Positions 1-12,056 of a stretch of 64,000 nt of DNA are shown in pieces (the first letter of the stretch is position 1; every line of letters begins with the position of its first letter). The notes below the pieces were generated by a model. It was not told where the DNA came from. It did no database searches and saw only the letters and a program-made list of their open reading frames with translations. The translations under genes were made by a program, and so were the position numbers. The DNA comes from Zelopaecilomyces penicillatus (Eukaryota > Ascomycota > Sordariomycetes > Hypocreales > Pseudodiploosporaceae), in the NCBI GenBank assembly GCA_005765155.1, contig VCCP01000001.1:6634001-6698000 (forward strand), in the 5' to 3' direction.

Positions 1-1653
1 TGAGTTGGGCGTTGAAACCAGGGGCTCAGACTGTGACGGGGCTCTCAAATCACGATAGTCGCCTCGCATCATGCGCTTGAGTTTCTCCTTGTTGATTCTA
101 AGCGTGACCCACATGTGTGTGGGTTCCTCCGTCTCTTCCCTAAAGCGACGAGAAGTTCTCGTCTCATGGTGATGGCTAGCCGTCTCAGGAGTCTCCGACC
201 GACCCAGATTGGCCATTCTCTGCTGAGCTGCCGAGGCGGCCCCACGCATACCTCTTGTCCGGGCTGTGCCGCTTGCCAGGTGTGAAGGTGCAGGTGATTC
301 GGGGCTTGAGTCTTCACTATCCTCAGACTCCGAGATCTCCTGGCCATCACGGGCAGCTCTCTTTCGAGGGACTCCTGCGGCACGTTTATACAACCTACTA
401 TCATTGATATCTGCTGCTGCACCAGGCAAAACGGAGGATACAATGAGAGTGCGGATTGTACGCTGTCTCTCCCTCAAATCTGGCAGTTGCGGTCCGCCTC
501 TCCGGTTGATCGATCGCTTCTGGCGTCGCTGTTCGCGGGAAAACACCGTCTCATTCCGCTCAAGGTCGGCTTCACTCATCTCATACATGTAAGGGGCATA
601 CTCTTTGGCTTGCTGTTGAGGACGGAAGACGGCAGGAAGTGGTGTCTGCAAGAATGCGGATACCAGATCCGAGTCTTCAACGGGTCGTCCGTCAAACGGA
701 TGCCCGACACTATACAGGCTTCTTGTGAACAGCTGGGACTGCTCGCGAATGCAGTGGGCAATGGCCGTTGTGAACTCTCCTGACAGTGAGAGATCTCTGG
801 CCATGTTGGCTGCAAATTCTTCTGGCGAGTTGGCAGGGTTGTTGATCTCCCACTCAAACTGGTCGACTAGCGTATGCTGGCCGATGGTGATGTTGAGCTT
901 GATCAACACCCGCATTTCGTCGTTCTTGTAGGCGGAGTATGGCAGTTCAGGGTCGAGCGCGTCTTCTTCTGAATAGGCGAATGGGTAAAAATCATTGAGC
1001 TGCTCACGCATTTGAATGACAATTTGGTCATATACCGGTTGAGAAGCAGGCGGCTTTAATCCCATGTCCTCGACGAGCTGCGCAGCAAAAAGCTCCACGG
1101 CCAGGATTCGCTCATGCAGGTTCCATGTAAAGGTATCGCGCAGCTTGATCTTGTCCCACTCAACCTCCAGTCTCAGTGGAACCAGCTCTTCGTGTTGCTC
1201 GGACTGCTTGAGCATGTCCTTGCGGCTGTATTTGAGCCCTGGCGTTGTCCGGCGACCGGGGCGAGGTTTCTGTGATGGGTAGACGATCCGGGAGGGGCCA
1301 TGGTTTTCGGTGTGACCATTGGCGAAGCCATTGTATCCCTCGCCGTATAGCCTGCTTGGTGGAAACCACGCCTGGTAATTATTACGGACAGATCTATACT
1401 CGTTGATCTTCTCGCGCGTATCGTGCGTTGACGACGCGACTTGGGCGAATTGTTGGCTGAGAGCAGAGGCGGCGATGGAGTCGCGCATGGTGTAGCGCTC
1501 GACCATGAGCCTGTCGAATGATTCCTTTGTTCGCACCGGGATTTCCGCGGGCACGGATTGGGATGAGGCATCCTTGTCGTCTGTCGCCGGGACTGGTGTC
1601 GCGGTCGACGAGCTCGTCGCAGGCCCCGATGCGGATGGCTGAACAGCCGCCAT
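1..1653 (-). CDS. SNF5: SNF5/SMARCB1-type chromatin-remodelling subunit (3' end outside window)
   Basis: This is a core subunit of the SWI/SNF nucleosome remodeler. The start ATG at 1651-1653 gives MAAVQPSASG, and the frame stays open for 551 codons to the window edge, so the C-terminus is missing. The SNF5 domain begins near residue 158 (VPLRLEVEWDKIKLRD). It contains two copies of the family repeat, the first at about 158-220 (WNLHERILAVELFAAQLVED) and the second from about residue 247 (VLIKLNITIGQHTLVDQFEW), and is followed by the conserved NRRGGPQLPDLRERQ block near 390-410. The N-terminus is Ser/Thr/Pro-rich, and Ser/Glu/Arg-rich low-complexity sequence follows the domain. No intron is needed in the visible part. 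The size favours Snf5 over the shorter RSC paralogue Sfh1, but without the C-terminus this is inference. It is divergent from the EBP1-like gene. Confidence 0.93.
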   Translation of the reverse strand, partial: MAAVQPSASGPATSSSTATPVPATDDKDASSQSVPAEIPVRTKESFDRLMVERYTMRDSIAASALSQQFAQVASSTHDTREKINEYRSVRNNYQAWFPPSRLYGEGYNGFANGHTENHGPSRIVYPSQKPRPGRRTTPGLKYSRKDMLKQSEQHEELVPLRLEVEWDKIKLRDTFTWNLHERILAVELFAAQLVEDMGLKPPASQPVYDQIVIQMREQLNDFYPFAYSEEDALDPELPYSAYKNDEMRVLIKLNITIGQHTLVDQFEWEINNPANSPEEFAANMARDLSLSGEFTTAIAHCIREQSQLFTRSLYSVGHPFDGRPVEDSDLVSAFLQTPLPAVFRPQQQAKEYAPYMYEMSEADLERNETVFSREQRRQKRSINRRGGPQLPDLRERQRTIRTLIVSSVLPGAAADINDSRLYKRAAGVPRKRAARDGQEISESEDSEDSSPESPAPSHLASGTARTRGMRGAASAAQQRMANLGRSETPETASHHHETRTSRRFREETEEPTHMWVTLRINKEKLKRMMRGDYRDLRAPSQSEPLVSTPNS

Positions 1654-3076
1654 GTTGAAGATGTGTTGCGAATGCCGGCGCAGCGGAATCGCCGCGGCGA
1701 TGCGGCAGCTTAGAGGCAGTCGTCCACCGTCAATTGCACACGCAATGCGGGATGGAGATCGAGGCTGTGGTGAGGTGGCGGCTGGGAAGGCGTTGGAGGA
1801 TGACTGTCAGCTGTAGAGGACGAGGCTTGGGATGGTTTGTGAGCGGATTCTGCTGCCAGAGTTCGCGACTGGACAGCCTCCCTGTGTGTGCTTTTCCTCT
1901 GGGTGAGTGTTGAAGTGGAAGGCTGAAACGCGATCGTAATGTACCTCTACCTCGAGTTTTGCTTATCGGTAGGCCTTTGCTGGGTATCCAGTACTTTGCA
2001 AGAAACAGGCTACAGCACAGGTAGAAAGCCCCTGGAAAGAGTTGCCTGTCAAGGAAGAACCAATACTACCACCACCAATAGCTGGTCGCCTGCGGTTGAT
2101 AACTAAGGCACTGCAATGTACTGCCAAGTACTATGGTAGTCAAAGTCCGCACGCACATGAAGTTGGAGCCATCGAAGATGATTCACATGTTGCGAAAATT
2201 CTTATGATCTTATATTATCTATGTGAAGCTGTGTTTCATAAATGAACAGCCTTATTTTCGGCCTGGATGCCATGATTATCGTCCAGTTAAGTGTCCGATG
2301 AGAAATGTGGGTGTGTCTAGTTTGGAGTGTGGATAGAAAACGACTGGATTTAAAAACCCCTTTTGACGATAGAAGCTCCCAATTCTATGGATTGAAACTG
2401 AGCAAGGCTCATTACATAAAGAGAATTCAAAATACAGTCACTTCCACATAGACAGACAAGCTCTTCAAAACCCAAATCAAAAGGGGGAGGTATTGATCGT
2501 GAAACAGATCTCCAAATGTGTACTACTACTCCCGGGTAGGCGTGGAAGCAGAATAGGTTGGTACACCCCCACCAAGGGTAGAACTCATTGGCGAGCGATG
2601 CACAGATTCCACAACATTACCCGCTCACGCACACGAATGCTATTATTATTCCGATGCCACTCTCCGTTAACAGCCCCAGAAGCTAACCTGGCTTGACCTA
2701 GGTACTAAATAAGGTAGCTGACATAGTCATCATAGGTACCTTGGGTTTGTACCTGTAGCTAGGAAGCTCCGGAGCTGAGCAGGCATGCTGGTTGACGTGC
2801 CCTCGCAGGCCGGCCGAAATATGGAGTCATGACGAGGGGCCGGCCACTGTCGTCCATCCCGGGGCCACTGGCAAGGCATGCAATATTGGCTTAACCCCCC
2901 TTCCAATGCAAAACCCCCTCCCGCAGTCCGAGTACCTTTTCCACATCTCTGTCTGTCTTGTGCAAACTCAGCTTCTGCCGTCAACATCGTCGGTGGATCG
3001 TTTTCACAACAGAACCACGCTTCCCACACCAAACAGCAACCACAGTTTTCGAGCTCTTCAATAGACGCCCGCCACC
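1654..3076. promoter_or_regulatory. Divergent intergenic region SNF5 / EBP1-like
   Basis: This 1.4 kb stretch separates two divergent genes and should hold both promoters. TAGGTAC-type palindromic words lie at about 2696-2760. The last 150 nt before the EBP1 start are C/T-rich, as in many fungal leaders. An ATG-initiated upstream ORF at 2906-3064 ends 12 nt before the EBP1 start. No other convincing gene is seen. Confidence 0.5.
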
Positions 3077-4789
3077 ATGTCGGACGACCAGGAAATCAAG
3101 GACGTCAAGGAGGTCAAGGAGACCAAGGAATCCAAGGAAGTCGGTACGTGAGCGAGCTTCTCTGCCCCTCCCGAAAGCCTCCCGCGCGGCTCTTCATGCT
3201 GGGCCCCGTACTTCGTCTTCATACCTCCCATACTATTGTATCTCCTCGCGTCTTCGGTGGTTTCCATTGCTTGTTTGCTGGTGTGCTGCTGCCCCTCACT
3301 CCCCCTCCCTCCCTGCCCTGCGCTATGCTGTGCTCTGCCCTGATTTGGCGCGCTCTGGCAGCTCCCCAGGTACCTGTAGCTCTCTGCCACCTACCTAATT
3401 ACCCCGCCAACAGCTCCCAGAACGGGCAGCCTTTGACCAGCTTCGCGAGCCACGGCTACCAACATGATATGACGCTGACTGCCTCGAAATAGACTACACT
3501 CTGGCTAATCCCGACACCCTGACCAAGTACAAGACTGCTGCACAGATCTCCGAAACGGTCCTGGCTGCCGTGTCCAAGCTCTGTGTCCCTGGCGCGAAGA
3601 TCGTTGAGGTCTGTGAGAAGGGCGACGCCCTGATTGAACAGGAGCTCGCCAAGGTGTATCGTGGCAAGAAGATCACAAAGGGTGCGTATGCAAAGAGTGT
3701 TGCGCATTAATGATTGATATGTGTTGTGTTGATCGTCGCTTTTTACTGACGTATGTCAAGGCTTTTCTCACCCGACCACCGTCTCACCCGCCTCCTATGT
3801 CACCCCCTACACTCCCCTGAAGTCAGATTCGACTGAGGCTGTGGTGGAAATCCAGGCTGGCGAACCCATCAAGATCCAGCTGGGAGCCCAGATTGATGGC
3901 TTTGGTTCCATTGTCTGCGACACTATCGTCGCTGCTGAAAACACTGAGGAGCCGGTTACCGGGCGTACGGCCGATCTCATCCTCGCCACTCACTATGCCA
4001 ATGAGCTGCTCCTGAGGCTGATGGTCCCTCCTGGGTTGCTCGCGCAAGGAACTGAAGAGGAGAAGGCTAAGGCTGCTTCCCAGAAGGCACCGACCCAGGC
4101 CCACATCACCAGCCTGTTGGAGAAGGTCGCCCAAAGCTACGAGTGCAACATCGTCGAGAGCACCACGTCATGGCTCTTTGAGCGCAACGAGATTGAGGGA
4201 AGCAAGAAGATCATTCTCGCCCCCGCCGAAGGTGCCAAGGGTGACGGTACTCCCGCCGTTGGAGAAGTCTGGGGTGTCGAGATGGGCATGAGTTTGGGCT
4301 CTGGAAAGGTCAAGACCCTGGATCAACGAGCAACACTCCACCGCCGGACCACCCAGACCTATGGTTTGAAGCGCCCTACGTCACGCAAAATTCTGTCTGA
4401 AGTGCAGAAGAAGTTCGGCACGTTTCCGTTCAGCTTGCGACAGCTAGAGGATGAGCGTGAGGCCAAATCCGGCGTTATCGAATGTGTGCGAGGTAATGTC
4501 TTCCGCCAATACGAATTGGTTGGTGACAAGGACAACTCCCACGTGGCCAGACTTCTCACTACCTTTGGTAAGCCATTCCCAATACGTGACGTTGCAAATT
4601 AATCACTGAGCTAATTGGACAATAGCCATCACCAAAAATGGCATCACCAAGCTGGGAAGCGCTCCCGCCCTTGACCTGAGCAAGTACCAAACTGAGAAGA
4701 AGATTACGGACGAGGAGATTCTCAAGCTTCTCGAGCTGCCGTTGGCCAGGAACACGGGTAAGAAGAAGAGCAAGAGCAAGAGCAAGTAG
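3077..4789 (+). CDS. EBP1: PA2G4/EBP1-like protein (methionine-aminopeptidase fold, probably inactive)
   Basis: This is a homologue of human PA2G4/EBP1 and fission-yeast Cdb4, proteins with a type II methionine aminopeptidase fold that work in ribosome biogenesis and translation. Four exons are inferred: 3077-3143, 3493-3681, 3761-4567 and 4626-4789. All introns are GT-AG with matching phases, giving 408 aa. The N-terminus is a Lys/Glu/Val repeat (KEVKETKESKEV). The family start (NPDTLTKYKTAAQISETVL) and the pita-bread core follow. The block IQLGAQIDGFGSIVCDTIV corresponds to the MetAP metal-site strand but has Gln where the enzymes have a metal-binding Asp, so catalytic loss is likely. The C-terminus is a basic KKKSKSKSKSK tail, as in EBP1. 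Intron 1 is long (349 nt). A poly(A)-like AATAAA lies at 5043-5048. Confidence 0.93.
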
Positions 4790-6277
4790 AAGAAGCCTGC
4801 CACCATGAAGGCTGCAGGTCAATCAGGGGATGAGCCTTGATGACGATGTCGAGGTAACGCCGTGGGTTTCATTTTTGACTTGTATGAAGGATGGGTTTCT
4901 CGCTATTGGCATCATCAACCATCACACTCTTCAGTCAGAAGTGCAGCCTTAGCAATGACACCATGCATGATGGAATGCCTAACTTGCCTTTAGCCAATGG
5001 TGTCCGACAAACATGAAGTATAATGGAGCTCGCCGAGAACTCAATAAAAAACAGTGTTGGTAGTGCAAGTACCGTCGTCAATGGTTGATCAGTGAATGTA
5101 GTCATGCCAAACCCCTACACCGCTGGACACGGTGAATGGGGGCCACGATAGTGTAAGATGCACGAGACAGTGCTTTGGTTCAAAATACAAGTGAGCGAAC
5201 TCACGTTCTAACCGAGGGCATGAAGGAATCCTGCTGGCAAAACGAGCGGAAACAGATGGGCAAACCCAACGGAGGCCAACCGTTTGCCTGCTCTAGCTTC
5301 CATGTTCCCATGGGACCAGATCGTGTGACGCAAGCAGCACCCCCTCTCTTTGCCTAGAGTATAAATATGCGATGCGAGGTGGCAAAGAGCCGATAGACGA
5401 CAGCACACGAGTAAACAGGCTGGGCCCCTGATCCTGATCCTGACTTGACCTGACGGCCGCATAGGGCAAAGCAGGCTGGGTATTGGACCAGGGCCTACAG
5501 CTGCAGAGGCCTGGCGGGTGTAGTGGAAGAAAGAATACAGCCAGGCTATCGCAATCCTACCAACACATCTAGAGGAAACACTGGGTGTTCAGTTGAGAGC
5601 CAATGCGTGTCCATTGATTGACCACTTCTCTGGTTTAGGAGTGATTGGGTAGGCGGATGTAGAACATTGTAAGATTCATCATAAGAAGGGCCGAGAAAAA
5701 TAATGAAATCACGGCAGGAGAAGGTAAAGACTCAATGCACATGTATATCTCTAGGTAGTGTATAAAACAAGAAGGCAGCCACAACGGCATACAGCGAAAA
5801 AGAAACGCCAGGAACAGAGCAGAAAGGAGAAGATAAAATAATGCCAGTTGTCGCCTGATGACAGCGTGTGGACGAGGGGGCAAGTGATGCGTGGTGTGGA
5901 AAAACTTGGGGAGCCTGCCTGGACGTGCCACTGGGTCGCCCCCTTGTCTAACAGGCCGCCTCCTCCGAAATCTACGAAGGCCTGCCACCCACCAGCACCT
6001 CTCCCAGCTTTCCCTCACCACAAGGCAAAGAAAACCGCGTCAAGTCACGGAACAGAACGCGATCCGACAGCGGAAACCCATGCTGCGCCTGGAGAGAGAG
6101 GTAAATCACGCAAAAGCCACACTCTTGCTGAAAGCTCGCGCACGCCTGCTAACCCGCTGTCGCAGCCTTGAAAACGGTGCGTTGCCCGTCCCCCTGCGGC
6201 CAGGGCAAAGGGGGGTCGGACTCGGCTCGCCTTGATTTGTCTCGTCTCGACTCGACTCGCCTGGCCTGCCCAACACC
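4790..6277. other. Intergenic region EBP1-like / RCO1-like
   Basis: This 1.5 kb region between two same-strand genes holds the EBP1 3' UTR (AATAAA at 5043-5048) and the upstream region of the RCO1-like gene. TATA-like words occur near 5359-5368 and 5759-5766. The last 50 nt carry CTCGACT-type repeats before the start. Open frames here lack family resemblance and look like chance. Confidence 0.45.
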
Positions 6278-9200
6278 ATGATCTCGTCCAACACAAGAGC
6301 TACGCGGTCACGCTACGCCAGCCCTGCGCAAGTCCACGAGCCTCCAAAGAGCTCAGGAAACGATGCATCCAGGTCCTTTATGCAGCGATGGCTGGAGCCG
6401 TCACTACAGACCAAGGCGAGCTTTGAAGAGGCTGGACTGATGAGGTACGGCGTGCTGGAGACCATGGCGCCATTAGGGACGTTGCCCAAGTCCAAGAAAC
6501 CAGGGAACGAAGGCAGCCAGAATCCTGTGCGGAAGATTATACTGCGACCTTCCAACGCGCTGGCGGCAAGCTCTGCACCGGATGTTCAGGAAGAACCGGA
6601 CTCAACCATGCCTGCTAGCCGACCCAGGAATACTTCTCCTCCACCCTTGGCCATCTCAGCAGCTCCTGCCTCTGCTCCACCACCCCCAAGGCGGCGACTA
6701 CCAGGTTTCAAGGATGCGGATAACGATGAGTATGACCCCAAAGAAGGGCCACGCCGCAGACAGTCTCGGCGCATATCACTCCCCAACAAACCGCGGCAAC
6801 CCCCAGCTGAGCAAGGGAGTCCAGTAGCGATGCGAGCACAGCCGACTACGCCTAAGCAGGAACGCAGGCGGGAGCCTGAGGATGCAGAGTTTGCAGAAAG
6901 GGTTATTGAAGCAGCCGTGGAAGAGGCTTTAAAGCACTACCGCTACCCGACTGCCTGGGCCCTCAGGACTCTCTACGATGAAAAATCAGGCGACGCAGAT
7001 TTTGTGGCTATGATTGAGGACGTCTTCAAGCAAACGGCTGATGCGGATACGATGGAGGAATTTTCCAGACTAATCGAGGTGAAGAAGCGAGAAGGCAAGA
7101 AGGACAGCCAGGGCTGCTATTACTTTGTTCCCCCCTCCACGAGCAGTCGCTTCACTCCACATAAACCAAAACCTGGCCCTTATGCCAAACTCATTCATCG
7201 CTCTGAAGCAGAAGAGGAAGTGCGAGCAGCCAAGAAGCCCAAGACCTCTCACACAAGGGAAACCCCTCGCAAAAAAATGAGTGCCCACAGTGCCAAGGCC
7301 AACGGGAGCGTCCGAACGCCGTCGCGAAAGCGCAACAGACGAGACTCTGGGTCAAGCGACTCATCTCTGTCATCAACCATGAGCGTGTCGCTCGAGAGCA
7401 GCGTCGAGAGCCCGAGCCCAACTCTTCGAGGGGCGGCTGCTGGTGCTGGTGCTGGTGCTGGTGCTCCTCCTGGTGCTGGTGCTGTTCCCACCGCGCCCCA
7501 GTCCCATGATGCGCCAAAATCTCGGCCAATCACCAACACGCGCCGCAAATCACTCGCCAGCAACAAGCAGGCCATGTCGAACGCCTCTGAATCAAACTCC
7601 CCCCCTCCTACAAGGCGCGCCAACCCTTCTACATCCACATCCGATGCCACGATGCCTGGGCGAACTATTCATGATCTTTTTGTCGCTTCCTTTGACAAAC
7701 AGTTGTCCAGCAACAGCAGCAAACCGGCTGGCCAGGACGCCCGTGTCATCAGGGTTCACATGTCTGACGACGATGTAAACGAAGACGACGCTTTTTGGAA
7801 AAGGCGACGAGATGCGCAAAAAGTATCCAATGGATTTGTCTCTCAAGAGAGCTCCATCCGTTGCGCTGACGAGGAGAGAGACACGGCAACACCCGTCCGA
7901 AAGACGAGGAAGACGCGCCAATCTCTCGGCCCTCCCCTCAGCACACGAGCCACGCGTTCAGCCAGCAAGAGGTCTTCTAACGATGATGTCGATGTCCCCA
8001 GCTCGCCTATCGCCATCTCGACCCATGGTGATGGAAGTTCAATTGTTGGGTCTCGCGCTGTTACACCAACCACACTGCGTCCCCCGAAGAAGCCAAGAAT
8101 AGGCCTTCGTATCAAATCATCGTAAGTTTTATTTCCTTTCTGTCAATTGTAAAGTGGATCATGCCCGCCAATCTTCACTTCTGCGAGTCGAAAGGGAGCG
8201 GTGCATAGCCGCTTCTATATATTTCTTGTTGTGAATGAGCCTTGTGTGTCGCGCTTTGAGGAGCGGGCTGTGTGGCTCGGCCGTGAAAAATAAATAAAAC
8301 ACCTAATCCTGGCGGATCACCCTCCCCCCCAGCATTCTAAGCTCTACCAGTCATCAGCAGCACTCGTGTTATCTATTGACCCAGAAATCGCACAAAACGT
8401 CAATCTGAATGAGAATAGATCATGCTGACACGTTGCTTCTTTGATATAGCCCAGTGAAGAAAAAGGGAGGCACGGCCGCTGGTGTGCCTCGCTCAATTGG
8501 CGAGTCCCAACCATCGTTACAGAACAACGGTACACCAAGAGAACAGGTATGTAAAAAAGATCTTGACGTGGTCATTTGAGTTTGGCCTCACCTGCTAGCG
8601 CTGCCTTTCTGTCGGGATTCCTTCCTGTGGAGTAGTCTGGACATCGATACTGCGCATGCACTTTCTTTGAGCTTGGTGCTACTTGTCCTTTCGTCGTGGC
8701 TGACATGGACAATCTTAGGGCTCTGACAACGACGAAGACTGTTCGGCTTGTGGTAACACTGGGGACGTGGTCTGTTGCGATGGCTGTCCCCGGTCATTTC
8801 ACTTTGAATGTGTTGACATGATCCAGTCCGATCATTTACCTGATGAATGGTACTGTAATGAATGTATCGTTCGGAGATTCCCCTCTCGGGTGCCAATGCA
8901 TAGCGGTGCATTTGCAAGTGCGTTAAATAATCTGGAGAAGAGCATTCCTCGCGCCTTCAGTCTTCCCAAGAAGTTACAGAACAGATTTGAAGGTGTCAGA
9001 GCAGGGGCAGACGGTGATTACGAGGAGATTACGACCACCAAAGGGTCTAAGTAAGTATCCCATCATGTTTTCTTCTTACTTCTCCTTGTAATCGGAGGGA
9101 TGTGAAACTGTACCTTTACGATCTTGGTGAAGCATCGGCATTTCGTGTGTTCCGTCCCAGCATTTGCTAACGTGTCTGCCAAAGGAAACGGCCTGGTTAT

Positions 9201-10301
9201 GACGAGCTTCCAGATTTGTTCAAGCTACGGGAAGATGGCGAAGCAGTTCTTTGCCATGCCTGCCAAAAGCCAGCTACTGAAATCAGAGCAATTATTCTAT
9301 GTAGTGCATGCCCTCTTCACTGGCATATGGACTGCCTTGACCCCCCCATGGCTGTCCCCCCGCCTCTGAGGACGTGGCGATGCCCGGCTCATGTAGATGA
9401 TGTTTTGTCAGAGGCACCATTCCTTGCCCCAGCGCATCGCTTTCGCAAGCTCAAGAATGGCCAGCCAATTACTCCCGTGTTCAGTCGAGGCACCAAGAAC
9501 AACGGGCACATCGAGGTCGACTGGGCGGACGAACCAGAGGAGCCCCGAAACTCGGGCTGGCCAGATCCTGATTCATTTGGGAGAACTTATAAACTGCCGG
9601 CCAAAGCCGTCGTTCTTGATTTTATTGAACAGTAAGCATGATAACTCTTCGCTAGTAGTATGATTCTTTTTGGGGGGCTAATTCATATCTTTCAATTCAA
9701 CAGACTACGACATCAAGGTGCAGGCTATGGACCGCGTCGGAGTGAATCGCGATGGATTCCGTATCCCTCACCTCCAGCCAATGACATTGGCATCCCATTT
9801 CTCGGTTCTTCTTATGATAGAAAAGTCGAGGAGATGCAAGCCTCTCTGAACTTGATAGGCTTGAAGCAAAAGCCCTCGGACGATGTCGATAAGCTCACAT
9901 CTGCACTGCTTGTGAGTAACATCTTTCTCTGCATTGTCATCTTCACGTGACTAACCCCAATCTAGGCCGCCGCGGATGACAATGTTGTGGCTCTCATGGC
10001 CAAAGGCAATGCTGACAACATTGCCTATGGTCGCCTGGCTGAGGATGACAAGGTTAGCCTCCGTGCTATGCTAGCCCAAATGGAGGCTATGAGCACGCGC
10101 ATTCGACGCGCGCTGGGCGAAGACACTGGGATGTCCGCAGCATCAATCAACGACAGCAACGCAGTTGAGGCGATAACACCAGCACCAGCAGCTTCAGATA
10201 TTGACATGTTCCCCAATAAGATCGACCAGACTCTTATCGTCGCCGAACCAACGCCGCCCTCTACAGTTGATCACGGCGAAGGCGGCATGGAGCTCGACTA
10301 G
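6278..10301 (+). CDS. RCO1: RCO1/Cph1-like double-PHD subunit of the Rpd3S histone deacetylase complex
   Basis: The gene has six exons: 6278-8121, 8450-8546, 8719-9050, 9185-9631, 9704-9911 and 9966-10301. All splice phases agree, giving 1087 aa. The long first exon is mostly disordered, Ser/Arg/Pro-rich and basic, but has a conserved N-terminal block (MQRWLEPSLQTKASFEEAG, MAPLGTLPK). The first PHD finger starts near residue 653 (CSACGNTGDVVCCDGCPRSF, then WYCNEC). The second is in exon 4 (CHACQK, CSACPLHWHMDCLDPP, CPAH). Two PHD fingers flanking a conserved linker are the Rco1/Cph1 arrangement. In yeast, Rco1 and Eaf3 bring Rpd3S to H3K36-methylated gene bodies to suppress cryptic transcription. 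An Ala-Gly repeat (GCTGGT units, about 7437-7490) lies in exon 1. Other fungal PHD proteins are possible but less likely. Confidence 0.87.
7437..7490 (+). repeat. GCTGGT hexanucleotide repeat encoding Ala-Gly
   Basis: Tandem GCTGGT units, interrupted once by GCTCCTCCT, encode an AGAGAGAG stretch inside the disordered first exon of the RCO1-like gene. The hexamer period keeps the frame whatever the copy number. Confidence 0.85.
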
Positions 10302-12056
10302 CAGCTCTAAGGGCATGTTTCCAGCGATTAATTTCTTCCTAACCCTATTGCTATGGGAGGTGGAAGATTCTTATCGTCAATAGACTGTTGTCGAGACGAC
10401 CAAACTATGTTGAGATTATGCCTCCCTCTTTCATAGAAACCTACATGGTACCCACATATCACAGCGTTTTTGTATTGATTTGGCCCCCCTCCTTTACCTT
10501 TCCTGTTATATTCTGGTTTTTCTCAACCTTTCTCTGTTTATGTTATTTCTCTCACGCGGATATGGAGTTGGGTGATTTTGTCTCAGCATTCAAGTCATGA
10601 CTCATCGCATCGAGACCGAACACCGAGCCTTTTTTTTCTCTCTTTCTTCTCAGACCCCCCGTTTTGTGGCGGGCTTTTGCTTTTGCTTTGGTCCCAAGCC
10701 CAGAATAAAACTCACTGGGAGGAGACAAACTCTCCCTTTCTCATGAGGATTCTGTCTGTGCTCTGAGGATTGTGGGACTGACAAGTCTCTCACGTTGCTT
10801 TGTACGCCTTTTTGCTTGTTTTGTTTGTTTTTGTTTTATTTTTCTCCTTTTCCCCATTGTCGGTGGAGTATTTCGCGTTTGATTAAAAAAGAGGGGATGG
10901 ATTTCCTTGAGAGAGACGAAAACGGTTGCTGGAGGAAGAGCAGATTCTTGTACGACCTAGGGAGGTTAGTGTATGTTTTTTTTCTTTTTCTTTTTGACCA
11001 AAAAGGGGGGTTGGGATCATGGACACATAGGGAGAGTAGAGGGAAGATTCTTCCCCTTCTCTACTCTAATGCTCATAGTGTATCATGGCCGGAACGGTGA
11101 GGATCACTTTGGTGGCGGATTACGGATTGAGGAGGGATGGAGGGAGTCTGATGAGATCCTCTGATCCCCTGTGGTGCATAGTAATCAGAAACCATTTGTT
11201 CAATAATGCATATCACAGTTGTATCTAAAGTAACAGATGAAGTGTCTTTCATACCCGTTCATGAAAAGGTGACGACGTTGAAGTAAAAAATCGTTATGGA
11301 AGACAGGGTTTGATTTCAGTATGATAGGTTTTGATTGGATCTAATATACAATCCTCCACTCGAGCACTCGTCCACCTCAGACCGTATGGAGCTCTTCATT
11401 CCCTCCCTGGTAAGCTACACTGTTCATGTCTCCCGAATTTTACTGTATCAGTTTTCATCCATCCTTCCAAGCCACCCCTGTCGACACCCAAGTCAAGTAA
11501 TAATAAACGTGCACAATTCAGAGGCCATCTCTAGTCCGAAACTGTCATATGAATAGAAACAACCAAACCATCCTTTTTTTAAAGGGCGAGTACCTGCAGT
11601 GTAAGCCAATGTCGTTTAACAACGAGAAAGATTTAGGCACATTCCCTTGTTTGCTTTATCGTGGCAGACAGTTTTCGAATGTTCAGTAGAGCCAACAGCG
11701 TCAGCCCAGTAGCCCCCCTCTATCTATCTAGTGGGCTGAATGTGTGAGACCAGCCCGGCACAAGCTGCCGCCACCCTGGTTCAAGACAGGGGCAGACCAT
11801 AGGCGAACCTAGGATGAAGAAACCTAGTACACGAGTTTTACCGACCCATACCCCTTTAGCCATTTCTGTTTCATTCAAACATGTCAAAGAAAGGCGACAC
11901 TGTTGCTGAAGTCAATCAAATTTCCAACTCCACAACTCCCCGTGTCAAGAGCTTGTCATAAGTAATAGGCTGTACAAAAGCAAAAGAAAAAAATGCTCAT
12001 GATGAGATTCCAAGGTTGTCCCCCTACTGTCATTTTGATGATTCGTGTCTAGGCAA
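10302..12056. other. Convergent intergenic region RCO1-like / PUF
   Basis: This is 1.75 kb between two convergent genes. The first 700 nt are T-rich on the plus strand, with an AATAAAA word near 10704, so they probably contain the RCO1 3' UTR and terminator. The segment 10800-10860 is an extreme T/G-T tract. A TGACTCA word at 10599-10605 is in a 3' context and is not taken as functional. No gene is recognised. Confidence 0.4.

Noticed and set aside
2878..3492. 204-codon plus-strand frame overlapping the EBP1-like start
   Set aside because: It runs through EBP1 exon 1 and intron 1 in another frame and shows no family resemblance.
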